This document shows, one piece after another, positions 21,346-29,501 of a stretch of 58,748 nt of DNA. This stretch comes from Paracoccaceae bacterium (lineage in GTDB: Bacteria > Pseudomonadota > Alphaproteobacteria > Rhodobacterales > Rhodobacteraceae), in contig REDZ01000099.1 in the NCBI GenBank assembly GCA_007695345.1, positions 1-58,748 on the forward strand, read 5' to 3'. Position 1 is the first letter of the stretch. Each line of letters starts with the position of its first letter. A program made the translations under genes and the position numbers. The notes under the pieces were generated by a model. It had not been told where the DNA came from. It made no database searches and saw only the letters and a list, made by a program, of their open reading frames with translations.

Positions 21346-22190
21346 GCCGCATCCTCCGCCTGTGCGGCCACGCGGGTGGCACAATAATCCGTGTCCGAGC
21401 AGACGAACATCCGCCCGCCCGCGTCATCTGTGATGACCTCGTCGAGATAGCTGTCCTCGGCCCCGCAAATGGCGCAGCGCTGGCCTGCGGCCTTGCTGGC
21501 CGTGAAGGGGTAGTCTTCGAAATCGAGGCTTTCGACACGGGTATGGGGTGGGAGCGCATAGATGCGGCCTTCGCGCCCCGCCCCGAACAGGTGCAGCGCC
21601 GGCGAGCGGTCGAGCTTGGGATTGTCGAATTTCGGGATCGGCGAGGGATCCATGATATAGCGCCCCTCGACCCGCACAGGATAGGCATAGGCGCGCGCAA
21701 TCTCGCCATGCCTGGCGATATCCTCATACAGCCGCACCTGCATCAGCCCGTAATCTTCCAGCGCATGCATGGTGCGCGTCTCGGTCTCGCGCGGCTCAAG
21801 AAAGCGCAGAGGCTCGGGGATCGGTACCTGAAAGACGAGGATCTGCCCGTCGGTCAGGGGGCGCTCGGGGATGCGGTGGCGTGTCTGGATCACGCTGGCC
21901 TCTGCCGTGGCCTCGGTCGTGGTGACCCGCGCGACGCGCGCAAAGAAGTTGCGGATCGAGACCGCGTTGGTAGTGTCGTCGGCGCCCTGGTCGATCACCT
22001 TCAGCGTATCTTCGGGCACCAGACAGGCAGCTGTCACCTGCACGCCCCCGGTGCCCCAACCGTATGGCATGGGCATTTCACGGCTGGAGAACGGCACCTG
22101 ATAGCCGGGGATGGCCACGGCCTTGAGGATCGCGCGGCGCAACATGCGCTTGGTGGCCTCATCGAGATAGGCGAAATTGTAGTCGGTCAT
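21342..22190 (-). CDS. phnJ: Carbon-phosphorus lyase, radical SAM subunit
   Basis: A 282-residue catalytic subunit that splits the C-P bond of ribose 1-phosphonate 5-phosphate. The four conserved cysteines appear with the family's spacing: C239, C242, C264 and C270 (CxxC, 21 residues, C, five residues, C). The characteristic MPMPYGWGTGGVQVT stretch is at residues 39-53. Start at ATG 22190 in MTDYNFAYLDE matches the family N-terminus; the frame continues upstream without a site. It follows phnI after 79 bases. Confidence 0.96.
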   Translation of the reverse strand: MTDYNFAYLDEATKRMLRRAILKAVAIPGYQVPFSSREMPMPYGWGTGGVQVTAACLVPEDTLKVIDQGADDTTNAVSIRNFFARVARVTTTEATAEASVIQTRHRIPERPLTDGQILVFQVPIPEPLRFLEPRETETRTMHALEDYGLMQVRLYEDIARHGEIARAYAYPVRVEGRYIMDPSPIPKFDNPKLDRSPALHLFGAGREGRIYALPPHTRVESLDFEDYPFTASKAAGQRCAICGAEDSYLDEVITDDAGGRMFVCSDTDYCATRVAAQAEDAA

Positions 22191-22269
22191 CTCATCTTCC
22201 TCGCGCGCGCCCTTGCGGAGCGGGTGGGTGGGTGGGCGACGCAAGGGCGCGCCTGTATGTCGCAAGCGT

Positions 22270-23349
22270 TCATTCTGCCGCCTGCCGTGCCGCCGCATCG
22301 CGCCGCAGCTTGCGGATCAGTTCCAGTTCGGCCTGAAAATCGACGTAATGGGGCAGTTTGATATGCTCCAGAAACCCGCTCGACTGGATGTTGTCGCAAT
22401 GCGACAGCACGAATTCCTCGTCCTGCGCGGGCGCGCCGTCCATGTCCTCGCCCAGTTCCCGCGCCCGGAGCGCGCGGTCCACCAGCGCCATGGAAATCGC
22501 CTTGCGCTCGGATTGGCCAAAGACCAGCCCGTATCCACGGGTGAATTGCGCAGGCTCGGTTTTCGAGCCCTGAAACTGGTTCACGCTCTCGCATTCGGTC
22601 AGCAGAATCTCGGCAAACTCGATCTCGAATCCCAGTTCCGGCAGATGGGCCGACACGCGCAGATGCCCGATCCGCAATTCGCCGACAAAGGCATGGTTGC
22701 GCCCATAGCCGCGCTGGGTCGAATAGGCCAGGGACAGCAAGAACCCTTCATCGCCACGCGCCAGCGCCTGCAGGCGCAACGCACGCTCGGCCGGAAACTC
22801 CAGCGGTGTGCGGGTCAGGTCCGGCACCTCTGGCCCGCCCGGCCCTTCGCCCTGCATCAGCCCTTCTGCGCCCAGATGCGACAGGATATGCGGTGTGTCT
22901 GCGGGCTCGGCCTTGATCTCTGGTGCCGGCGGGACGTCGGGTGCCTGGGCCAGGTCGAAATCCAGCAGCCGATGCGTGTAGTCGAATGTCGGGCCCAGCA
23001 CCTGCCCGCCCGGCGCATCCTTGTAGGTCGCCGAAATCCGGCGCAGGATCTGCATCTGGCTTGTGTCGACCGGCAGGCTTGCGCCAAAACGGGGCAGGGT
23101 GGTGCGAAAGGCGCGGATCAGGAACACCGCCTCGATCACGTCGCCGCGCGCCTGCTTGAGCGCCAGCGCAGCCAGGTCAGGGTCATGGAGCGAGCCCTCG
23201 GCCATCACACGATCGACCGCCAGCGCAAGCTGTTCGCGGATCTGCGCCAGCCCCAGATCGGGCACATCGCGATCCCCGCGCCGGGCATCATCCAGCCAGG
23301 CATGGGCGTTCTCGATTGCGCGCTCACCACCTTTGACAGCCACATACAT
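22270..23349 (-). CDS. phnI: C-P lyase subunit PhnI (nucleosidase core)
   Basis: A 359-residue subunit of the PhnGHIJ core, carrying the purine nucleosidase activity that with PhnG, H and L couples phosphonate to ribose triphosphate. It begins MYVAVKGGERAIENAHAWL, the standard PhnI opening, and contains HCDNIQSSGFLEHIKLPHYVDFQ near the C-terminus. ATG 23349 overlaps the phnH stop as TGATG; a GTG one codon earlier is also possible. Length is normal. Confidence 0.95.
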   Translation of the reverse strand: MYVAVKGGERAIENAHAWLDDARRGDRDVPDLGLAQIREQLALAVDRVMAEGSLHDPDLAALALKQARGDVIEAVFLIRAFRTTLPRFGASLPVDTSQMQILRRISATYKDAPGGQVLGPTFDYTHRLLDFDLAQAPDVPPAPEIKAEPADTPHILSHLGAEGLMQGEGPGGPEVPDLTRTPLEFPAERALRLQALARGDEGFLLSLAYSTQRGYGRNHAFVGELRIGHLRVSAHLPELGFEIEFAEILLTECESVNQFQGSKTEPAQFTRGYGLVFGQSERKAISMALVDRALRARELGEDMDGAPAQDEEFVLSHCDNIQSSGFLEHIKLPHYVDFQAELELIRKLRRDAAARQAAE

Positions 23350-23915
23350 CACGCACCCCCGATCCGTGTGGAACGCGGCAGGGCTGCCAGCTGCGTGCCG
23401 CTGGTGAAGAGAATATCCAGTCCACGCGGGAACTGCGCCGCATTCGCCTGCAGCGCGGCGACATCCGGCAGGGTCAGGAACGCCTCATGCGCGATGCCCG
23501 GTCCGGTCAGGCGCGCGCCCTCACGGCGCAATTCCGCGCCATCCACGATCAACGTGGCAGAGCGGTCAGGATACTCCGCGCTGCCCTGCGGATAGGCCGA
23601 AAGCGGCCCCAGCGCGGGCCATGTGCCCAGCGCGAATGCGGCCCCCTGCGGGCCGACCAGCGGTGCGCCCAGATGAAAGCGCACCCAGTCGCGCATGGCG
23701 TCGCAATCATGCGCCCCTGCCAGATGCAGCGGCGTGGTGCCATCGACCAGTGTCAGCAGGACGGACGCCGCCGCCGGAGAACACGGGGCGGGGGCGTCGA
23801 TCCCGGGCAGCGCCACAATCCGCCCCGGATGGGACATCGCATCCAGCACGATGCGAAAGACGCGCGCGGCGTCAATGGCTGGGTCGGCAAAGCCTTGTGT
23901 CAGTTGCATGCTCAT
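23349..23915 (-). CDS. phnH: C-P lyase subunit PhnH
   Basis: A 188-residue subunit of the C-P lyase core with the typical opening GFADPAIDAARVFRIVLDAMSHPG and the motif LTGPGIAHEA near residue 135. It shares the PLP-transferase-like fold of its family without using PLP. It overlaps both neighbours by a few bases (ATGA with phnG, TGATG with phnI), consistent with stoichiometric translation of the complex. Confidence 0.94.
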   Translation of the reverse strand: MSMQLTQGFADPAIDAARVFRIVLDAMSHPGRIVALPGIDAPAPCSPAAASVLLTLVDGTTPLHLAGAHDCDAMRDWVRFHLGAPLVGPQGAAFALGTWPALGPLSAYPQGSAEYPDRSATLIVDGAELRREGARLTGPGIAHEAFLTLPDVAALQANAAQFPRGLDILFTSGTQLAALPRSTRIGGA

Positions 23916-24352
23916 CCTTCGCCCCGCACCAGTGTGAAGAAATCGACCTTGGTGGCCGCCGCGCGGCGCGCGCGCGTCTCGGTTTCCTGCCTTTCGGCGG
24001 CCAGCAAGGGGGCCAGCACGGTTGCTTGCAATCGTTCCCCGCGTTCTGTTTGCAACAGCGCATCCAGCAATGCCCCACGCTCTGCCTTGCGCGTGTCGCG
24101 GCCCTGCACCAGGGCGTGACCGATGGTCCCACAGGGCAACCGGACCGACGCGCGCGTAACCGTCACTTCGCCCAGATTGAACGCCGCGCCCACGGCCCCG
24201 GCGCGGCCCTGCACCATCATCGCCCCGACCTCGGGCTTGCGCAGCCAGGTGAATTCAGGCGGATCATCAGGCCAGAGCGCGCCAAGCCGTGCCAGCGGCG
24301 CGCGTGCAATCAGGCCAAGCCAGTCGCGGCGGGACAGGGACGGGTCAGACAT
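23912..24352 (-). CDS. phnG: C-P lyase subunit PhnG
   Basis: A 146-residue small subunit, first gene of the minus-strand phnGHIJK block. Recognisable patterns are RRDWLGLIARAP at the start, a central FNLGEVTVTRASVRL with GHALVQGRDTRKAERGALLDALLQ, and a C-terminal AATKVDFFTLVRGEG. ATG 24352 gives the usual length; the ribosome site is weak. The 87 bases to the divergent phnF hold the candidate operators. Confidence 0.94.
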   Translation of the reverse strand: MSDPSLSRRDWLGLIARAPLARLGALWPDDPPEFTWLRKPEVGAMMVQGRAGAVGAAFNLGEVTVTRASVRLPCGTIGHALVQGRDTRKAERGALLDALLQTERGERLQATVLAPLLAAERQETETRARRAAATKVDFFTLVRGEG

Positions 24353-24365
24353 TCTCAAGACCAAT

Positions 24366-24388
24366 CTGGATATAGACAACTAGACAAA
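24366..24388. promoter_or_regulatory. Candidate PhnF/HutC-type operator with TAGACAA repeats
   Basis: The stretch contains TATAGACAACTAGACAAA, where TAGACAA occurs twice with an 8-bp period. The TATAGACAACT core resembles sites of HutC-subfamily GntR regulators such as NagR, DasR and PhnF. It lies 14 bases upstream of the phnG start and 52 bases upstream of phnF. Confidence 0.45.
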
Positions 24389-24423
24389 TACGCTGTTGAG
24401 TGGTTTTAATCAAAAGGAATTTT

Positions 24424-24436
24424 GTGAAAGTTTCAC
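24424..24436. promoter_or_regulatory. 13-bp inverted repeat just upstream of phnF
   Basis: GTGAAA-G-TTTCAC is a perfect inverted repeat ending three bases before the phnF ATG. It overlaps the place where a ribosome site should be, so it could be an autoregulatory operator or a small hairpin affecting phnF translation. Confidence 0.4.
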
Positions 24437-24439
24437 GAC

Positions 24440-25174
24440 ATGACCGCAACCGAGCCACTGTGGAAGAAAATATCCGACACGCTGCGCACAGAGATCGCGC
24501 TGGGCGCGTGGCCCGCAGGCACGCGCCTGCCAAGCGAAGCCCTGTTGGCAAAACGCTTCGACGTGAACCGCCATACGGTGCGGCGCGCACTACAGGCCTT
24601 GTCTGACGAGGGGCTGGTGCATGCACGGCGCGGGGCCGGGGTGTTTGTGCGGGCCGCACCGCTGCGCTATCCGATCGGGCGGCGCACGCGCTTTCGGCAG
24701 AACCTGCTCTCGGCAGGGCGCAGCCCGTCGCGCAAGCTGCTCAGCCTGACCCGGCAAGCCGCCTCTGCCGCCGAGGCGCGCGCGCTGGATATCGCCGCTG
24801 GCGCGCCCGTGCATGTGGTGGAAGCGATCAGCATGGCCGATGACCTGCCGGTTTCACTGGCCCGATCCTGTTTCTGCGCCACCCGGTTGCCCGATCTGGA
24901 CGCGGGGCTGCGCGCGCTGCCCTCTGTTACGGACGCGCTGGCTCGGGTCGGGATCAGCGACTATTTCCGCGCCTCTACCCATCTCACAGGGCATAACGCC
25001 AATGCATTGCAGGCAAGACTGCTGGAGATTGCCGTCGGTGATGCGCTCATCCTGTCCGAGGCGATCAATATCGATGGCTCTGGCATTCCGGTGGAATTTG
25101 GCCGAACCTATTTCGTGGGTGCGCGCGTCGAGCTGGTGCTGGAGGGGCCAGATACCCCCGATGCCGTCATGTGA
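24440..25174 (+). CDS. phnF: GntR-family regulator of phosphonate metabolism
   Basis: A 244-residue HutC-subfamily GntR protein. The winged-helix domain spans about residues 8-75 with PSEALLAKRFDVNRHTVRRAL as the recognition region. The UTRA effector domain follows and contains EAISMADDLPVSLARS and VEFGRTYFVGARVELVLE. It is divergent from phnG and starts the plus-strand group phnF-phnM2-Nudix. It probably represses the C-P lyase genes through sites in the 87-bp gap, alongside general PHO control. Confidence 0.9.
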   Translation: MTATEPLWKKISDTLRTEIALGAWPAGTRLPSEALLAKRFDVNRHTVRRALQALSDEGLVHARRGAGVFVRAAPLRYPIGRRTRFRQNLLSAGRSPSRKLLSLTRQAASAAEARALDIAAGAPVHVVEAISMADDLPVSLARSCFCATRLPDLDAGLRALPSVTDALARVGISDYFRASTHLTGHNANALQARLLEIAVGDALILSEAINIDGSGIPVEFGRTYFVGARVELVLEGPDTPDAVM

Positions 25175-25223
25175 TTGCAACATTGCCGATCTAGGTAAGG
25201 GCGCAAATGCGAAGGGAACAGAA

Positions 25224-26405
25224 ATGACGACCGGAGACATGCGCCTGACCGGCGCCCTGTGCCTTGTGAGCGGTGCGCTTGAAGATTGCGACATCACGAT
25301 CTGCGACGAGAGTATCGTGCCCTCAGCGCCGCGCGCGTATGAGATTGATCTGTCCGGCTACTGGCTGCTGCCGGGCATTGTCGATCTGCATGGCGACGGG
25401 TTCGAGCGCCATGTCCGGCCCCGCCCCAGCGCGCCCTTTGAAAAGCGCGCCGCGCTGCAATCGGCCGATGTGGAACTGGCCTCGCAAGGAGTGACGACTG
25501 CCTGGTTCGCGCAAAGCTGGTCATGGGAGGGCGGGTCGCGCGCCCCGGATGAGGCCGTGGCGCTGCTGGAGGCCCGCCGCCAGATCGCGCATCGGTTGAT
25601 GACCGATATCCGCATCCAGTTGCGGTTCGAGACGCATATGCCCGACGATCACGCCGCGCTGATGGCGGTGGTGCGGGACTATCACCTTGATTATATCGTG
25701 TTCAACAATCACCTGCCCGAAGCGCTGGACATGGCCGATCACCGACCCGAGCGCTTTGCTGCGTGGTCTGCGCAAAATGGCCATCTGCCGGATGATCTGC
25801 TGGCCATTGTGCGTGCCGCGGGCAAGGCGGATCCCCATATCCCGGCCTTCCTGACTGCGCTGGCCGCCGATCTGCGCGAGGCGGGTGTCATGATGGGCTC
25901 GCATGATGACCCGTCCGCCGAAACGCGTGCGTTCTTTCGCGGCATCGGCGCATCGATCTGCGAATTCCCCACCACGGCAGAGGCTGCGCGCGCTGCCCGT
26001 GCCGCTGGCGAGCCGGTGCTGATGGGCGCGCCCAATATCGTGCGCGGGGGGTCGCAATCGGGCAATATCGCGGCGATGGAACTGATCGAGGACGGGTTGT
26101 GCGATGCGCTGATCTCGGACTACTACATCCCGGCACTGGCACAGGCCGCATGGGCCGTTGCCGATGCGCGCGCCCTGTCCTTTGCCCCTGCATGGGAAAT
26201 GATCTCGACCCGCCCCGCCCAGATCATGGGGCTCGCGGATCGCGGTCGGCTGGCCCCCGGTCAGCGCGCCGATCTGGTGGTGATGAACCCCGATACCAGG
26301 CGCATCGAGGCCACGATTGCCCGCGGGCGGATCGCTTTTGCCAGCGGGCAGGCGGCACAGCGGATGCTGCGCCGCGCGGCGCCGGTCGCGCATGCCGCAC
26401 AGTAG
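25224..26405 (+). CDS. Second PhnM-type amidohydrolase
   Basis: A 393-residue paralog of PhnM, placed on the opposite strand of the same locus. It keeps the family marks MGSHDD, CEFPTT, GAPNIVRGGSQSGN and ISDYY. The metal motif reads VDLHGDGFERHVRPRP instead of the HTDN form in the first copy, and the mid-region differs (WFAQSWSWEGG). ATG 25224 follows GAAGGGA. It lies 49 bases after phnF and eight bases before a Nudix hydrolase, so the three are probably co-transcribed. It may process a different ribose-phosphonate triphosphate or a side product; this is inference. Confidence 0.85.
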   Translation: MTTGDMRLTGALCLVSGALEDCDITICDESIVPSAPRAYEIDLSGYWLLPGIVDLHGDGFERHVRPRPSAPFEKRAALQSADVELASQGVTTAWFAQSWSWEGGSRAPDEAVALLEARRQIAHRLMTDIRIQLRFETHMPDDHAALMAVVRDYHLDYIVFNNHLPEALDMADHRPERFAAWSAQNGHLPDDLLAIVRAAGKADPHIPAFLTALAADLREAGVMMGSHDDPSAETRAFFRGIGASICEFPTTAEAARAARAAGEPVLMGAPNIVRGGSQSGNIAAMELIEDGLCDALISDYYIPALAQAAWAVADARALSFAPAWEMISTRPAQIMGLADRGRLAPGQRADLVVMNPDTRRIEATIARGRIAFASGQAAQRMLRRAAPVAHAAQ

Positions 26406-26412
26406 AACCGCC

Positions 26413-26961
26413 ATGAGCTACGCTCAGCAGATCACCGCCGAACTGGTGCCCATCCGCCCGGCGGACGCGCTGGAACACGACCATATGGTGCGGGCGCTCG
26501 CATGGGTGCGCTCGGGCGCGCCCCTGTGCCGCACTGCTCCGCCCGCGACACCGAACATGCATCTGGTCACCTATTTTCCAGTGGTCGATCAGGGCCTTGT
26601 GCTGCTTGGCGATCATATCAGTTCTGGCCTGTGGCTGCCCCCCGGCGGCCATGTCGAACCGGGCGAACACCCATGCGACACAGTCATCCGCGAATGCCGC
26701 GAGGAACTGCGCATGCAGGCGCGGTTCGTGGGGCGCGCGCCGGTATTCCTGTCCATCGCGGAAACCATCGGCGCGCATCCGCATGTCGATGTGGCGCTCT
26801 GGTATGCGTTGCAGGGCAGCGCGGGGCAGATACCTGATTTCGACCCGCGCGAATACCGCGCGATGCGCTGGTTCGCCTTTGACGCCGTGCCGCTGGATGA
26901 CACCGATCCCCATATCGCTGGTTTTCTGGGTAAGCTCGGCAGCCACGCGCGCGTGGCGTGA
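26413..26961 (+). CDS. Nudix hydrolase linked to phosphonate metabolism
   Basis: A 182-residue Nudix enzyme with a complete box, GHVEPGEHPCDTVIRECREE (about residues 77-96), matching GX5EX7REUXEE. It should hydrolyse a nucleoside or sugar diphosphate-linked substrate with Mg. It follows phnM2 by eight bases and ends ten bases from the convergent hexapeptide transferase. The context suggests removal of a pyrophosphate-containing intermediate or damaged nucleotide arising in C-P lyase metabolism. No substrate-specific motif was recognised. Confidence 0.85.
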   Translation: MSYAQQITAELVPIRPADALEHDHMVRALAWVRSGAPLCRTAPPATPNMHLVTYFPVVDQGLVLLGDHISSGLWLPPGGHVEPGEHPCDTVIRECREELRMQARFVGRAPVFLSIAETIGAHPHVDVALWYALQGSAGQIPDFDPREYRAMRWFAFDAVPLDDTDPHIAGFLGKLGSHARVA

Positions 26962-26970
26962 CGCGCGCGC

Positions 26971-27654
26971 TCAGTGCAGGGACACATCCTCGTATTTCTG
27001 CAGGAACTGTGCGGCATCCAGCTGGCGGAAATTACTCAGCGCCAGGCGCAGGCGGGCATGGTCCCAGTCCCACCAGGCAAGCTCTGTCAGCCGTCGCGCG
27101 ATCTGCTTGGGAAAGCGGCAGCGCAGCCTTTCGGCGGGACCCCCCACCATAACCGTATAGGGCGCCACATCGCGCGTGACGACTGCGCCCGCGCCCACGA
27201 CCGCCCCATGCCCGATGGTGATCTCGGGGCGGATGATTGCACCATGCCCGATCCAGACATCATGACCGATCGTAACCTGCCGCGCCGCATGGGCCGCGAA
27301 AAAGCGGCTGTCGGGCTCTTCCTCCGGCCAATACATGTCTGAACGATACAGAAAATGATGCAGGCTGGCGCGGTCCATCGGGTGATCCGTCGGCCCGATG
27401 CGCACATTGGCCGCGATATTGACGAATTTGCCGATACGCGCATTGGCACTGTCACGGCCCCGCGCACAATAGCTGTAATCGCCCATGCTGCTGTTCAGGA
27501 TCACGCTGCGCGCACCAATCTCGGTAAAGGCACCGAAATCGCTGTTTCGGATGGTGCGGTCGCGGTGCGCAAGCGCTCCCTGGGGGAAAGTTGTCGTGGC
27601 ATCAGAATGCGTGCCCCGCCCCAGTTGCCGGAATATGCATCTTTCCCTCTTCAT
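26971..27654 (-). CDS. Hexapeptide-repeat acyltransferase of the phosphonate-metabolism type
   Basis: A left-handed beta-helix transferase, 227 residues from the ATG at 27654. Repeats of the V/I-G-x-x form run from about residue 40 to 190 (IGARSVILNSSMGDYSYC, ITIGHGAVVGAGAVVTRDVAPYTVMVGGPAE), with NIAANVRIGPTDHPM in the centre. This matches the phosphonate-locus hexapeptide family (TIGR03308, from memory). The first 18 or so residues look non-native: the ATG lies in the tail of the terminator-associated repeat after phnE, and there is no ribosome site, so the true start is uncertain. It may acetylate a phosphonate intermediate. Confidence 0.78.
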   Translation of the reverse strand: MKRERCIFRQLGRGTHSDATTTFPQGALAHRDRTIRNSDFGAFTEIGARSVILNSSMGDYSYCARGRDSANARIGKFVNIAANVRIGPTDHPMDRASLHHFLYRSDMYWPEEEPDSRFFAAHAARQVTIGHDVWIGHGAIIRPEITIGHGAVVGAGAVVTRDVAPYTVMVGGPAERLRCRFPKQIARRLTELAWWDWDHARLRLALSNFRQLDAAQFLQKYEDVSLH

Positions 27655-27692
27655 CTTGCCAAAAATACTCCCGCCGGAGGCACCGGCGGGAG
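27649..27692 (-). terminator. Intrinsic terminator after phnE with the repeated 22-bp tail
   Basis: On the minus strand CTCCCGCCGG and CCGGCGGGAG form a perfect 10-bp stem with a five-base loop (27668-27692), followed at once by TATTTTTGG. This is a good rho-independent terminator 21 bases after the phnE stop. The bases GAGTATTTTTGG plus CAAGATGAAG are the repeated element also found at 35785-35806. Confidence 0.7.
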
Positions 27693-27713
27693 CGTGCATG
27701 CACAAGCGCAGGA

Positions 27714-28571
27714 TCAGTGCCCGCGCTCGCCAATGAATCGTTTGCGGATCAGGCCCGAACCCCAGTCGATGACCGCAATCACCACCAGCACGTTCAGCAC
27801 CACGAAAGCCACCTGATCGAACAGCCCCGCGCGGAAGCGCTCGATAATGATCATGCCGATCCCGCCCGCGCCGACCAGACCCAGGATCGTGGCCGAGCGG
27901 GTCGAAGATTCGAACGAATAGAGCGACAGTGAGATGAAGACGGGCAGGATCTGCGGCAGATAACCGTAGCGGATGATGCGGCTGGTATCGGCCCCGGTCG
28001 CGCGCACCCCTTCGACCTGCTTGCGGTCGATATTCTCGATGGCCTCGGAATACAGCTTTGCGAGGTTGCCCATATCCGAAATCCAGATCGCGAGCACCCC
28101 GGCCAGCGGCCCCAGCCCCACGGCGCGCACAAAGACCAGGCCCCAGACGACCGCGTCGATGCCGCGAAACACATCCAGCAGCCGGCGGAACGCATGGCGG
28201 ATCACCCCCAACGGCATGGTATTGCGCGCCGCGAAGAACGCCAGAAACAATGCACAGACCGTGCCCAGCAATGTGCCGAGAAAGGCCATGGCGATGGTCT
28301 GGGCGATGCCGCGATAGATATTGGCATATTGCCAGTCGGCCATATCCTGCCAGACCACCATCCGGCTGACCAGTTGCCATGCCCGGTCCGAGGCATTGAG
28401 CAATTTGCCGATCTCGAACACATGCAGCGACCAGGCCAGATAGACGGCGATGAACACCCAGCTTCCGATCTTCAGCGCCCGCACAAGCGGGTTGCCAAAG
28501 GCCTGCGGGTAGCGCTTGCGGGCTGCGCTGACATCGGCCTCGTTGATGGTCGCAAAAGTCAATGTGCTCAT
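27714..28571 (-). CDS. phnE: Phosphonate ABC transporter permease (PhnE, downstream copy)
   Basis: A 285-residue inner-membrane permease with a cytosolic leader and about five or six helices. The permease loop is recognisable in EAIENIDRKQVEGVRATGADTSRI (about residues 175-198), and the C-terminus has GLVGAGGIGMIIIERF, typical of PhnE. Its start overlaps the stop of the other phnE (ATGA). Two consecutive PhnE proteins suggest a heterodimeric channel for the PhnD/PhnC system. A terminator follows. Confidence 0.92.
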   Translation of the reverse strand: MSTLTFATINEADVSAARKRYPQAFGNPLVRALKIGSWVFIAVYLAWSLHVFEIGKLLNASDRAWQLVSRMVVWQDMADWQYANIYRGIAQTIAMAFLGTLLGTVCALFLAFFAARNTMPLGVIRHAFRRLLDVFRGIDAVVWGLVFVRAVGLGPLAGVLAIWISDMGNLAKLYSEAIENIDRKQVEGVRATGADTSRIIRYGYLPQILPVFISLSLYSFESSTRSATILGLVGAGGIGMIIIERFRAGLFDQVAFVVLNVLVVIAVIDWGSGLIRKRFIGERGH

Positions 28572-29500
28572 TTCAGGGACTCCTTGCCGATCAGCGCGTG
28601 GCGCAGGCGTTCGGACAGCAGATCGATCATGGTCACGGTCAGAACGATCAGGATCAGCACGGCCGTCACCCGGTCATCGGAATAGAAGCTGATCACATGG
28701 CTGAGTTCCGCCCCGATCCCGCCTGCGCCGACAAAGCCCACCACGGCGGATGCGCGCACATTGATTTCGAACCGCCACAACGCGTAGGAGGTATAGTTCG
28801 GCATGACCTGCGGCAGGATGCCGTAGCGCATCTGCTCGAACCAGTTGCCGCCCACGGCCTTGATCCCGTCCACAGGGCGCATCGAGGCATTTTCCACCAC
28901 TTCGGAGGAGAGTTTGCCCAAAGCGCCGGTTGCGTGGATGACAATGGCGATCACCCCTGCCAAGGGGCCGATCCCGACGGCAAAGACCAGCACCAGCGCA
29001 AACAGGATTTCAGGCACGCCGCGACAGAATTCCAGAAAGCGCCGCGCCGCCACACCGACCCAATGCGCAGGCGTCGTGTTGCGCGCGGCAAGAAAGGCCA
29101 GGATCACGGCCAGACCTGTGCCGATCAATGTGGCGGTCAGCGCCATCCGGATGGTTTCCCAGATCAGGCGGATATATTTCCAGAAGTCGTTATACCAGAA
29201 GCCCAGCGATCCGGGCGGAAAGCGCCCGGCCTCATCGCGGCTCTCGAACAGCACATCCCATTGCAGCGATGGCATGACCGAGCCGAAATATTCCATGATG
29301 CGCGGCAACCCGGCGGCCAGCCGATCCGGCGTGAAGCGTGAAATCCAGGCCGACCACAGCAGAAATGCGATAAACAGGACACCCAAAGTCACATTCACAA
29401 CCATGCGGTCGCGGATCATCTGACGGCGATGGCTCTCGAACAGCGAGACCGGATCTTTGTCGCTCCCATTCGCAGGGGTATTTGTTGTGATGCTGGCCAT
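28568..29500 (-). CDS. phnE: Phosphonate ABC transporter permease (PhnE, upstream copy)
   Basis: A 310-residue permease with a longer cytosolic N-terminus. The coupling loop contains EVVENASMRPVDGIKAVGGNWFEQM and the C-terminal membrane part has GFVGAGGIGAELSHVISFY. It is separated by one base from the phnC stop and overlaps the next phnE by four bases, so the order phnD-phnC-phnE-phnE forms a full importer. Confidence 0.92.
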   Translation of the reverse strand: MASITTNTPANGSDKDPVSLFESHRRQMIRDRMVVNVTLGVLFIAFLLWSAWISRFTPDRLAAGLPRIMEYFGSVMPSLQWDVLFESRDEAGRFPPGSLGFWYNDFWKYIRLIWETIRMALTATLIGTGLAVILAFLAARNTTPAHWVGVAARRFLEFCRGVPEILFALVLVFAVGIGPLAGVIAIVIHATGALGKLSSEVVENASMRPVDGIKAVGGNWFEQMRYGILPQVMPNYTSYALWRFEINVRASAVVGFVGAGGIGAELSHVISFYSDDRVTAVLILIVLTVTMIDLLSERLRHALIGKESLK

Positions 29501-29501
29501 A

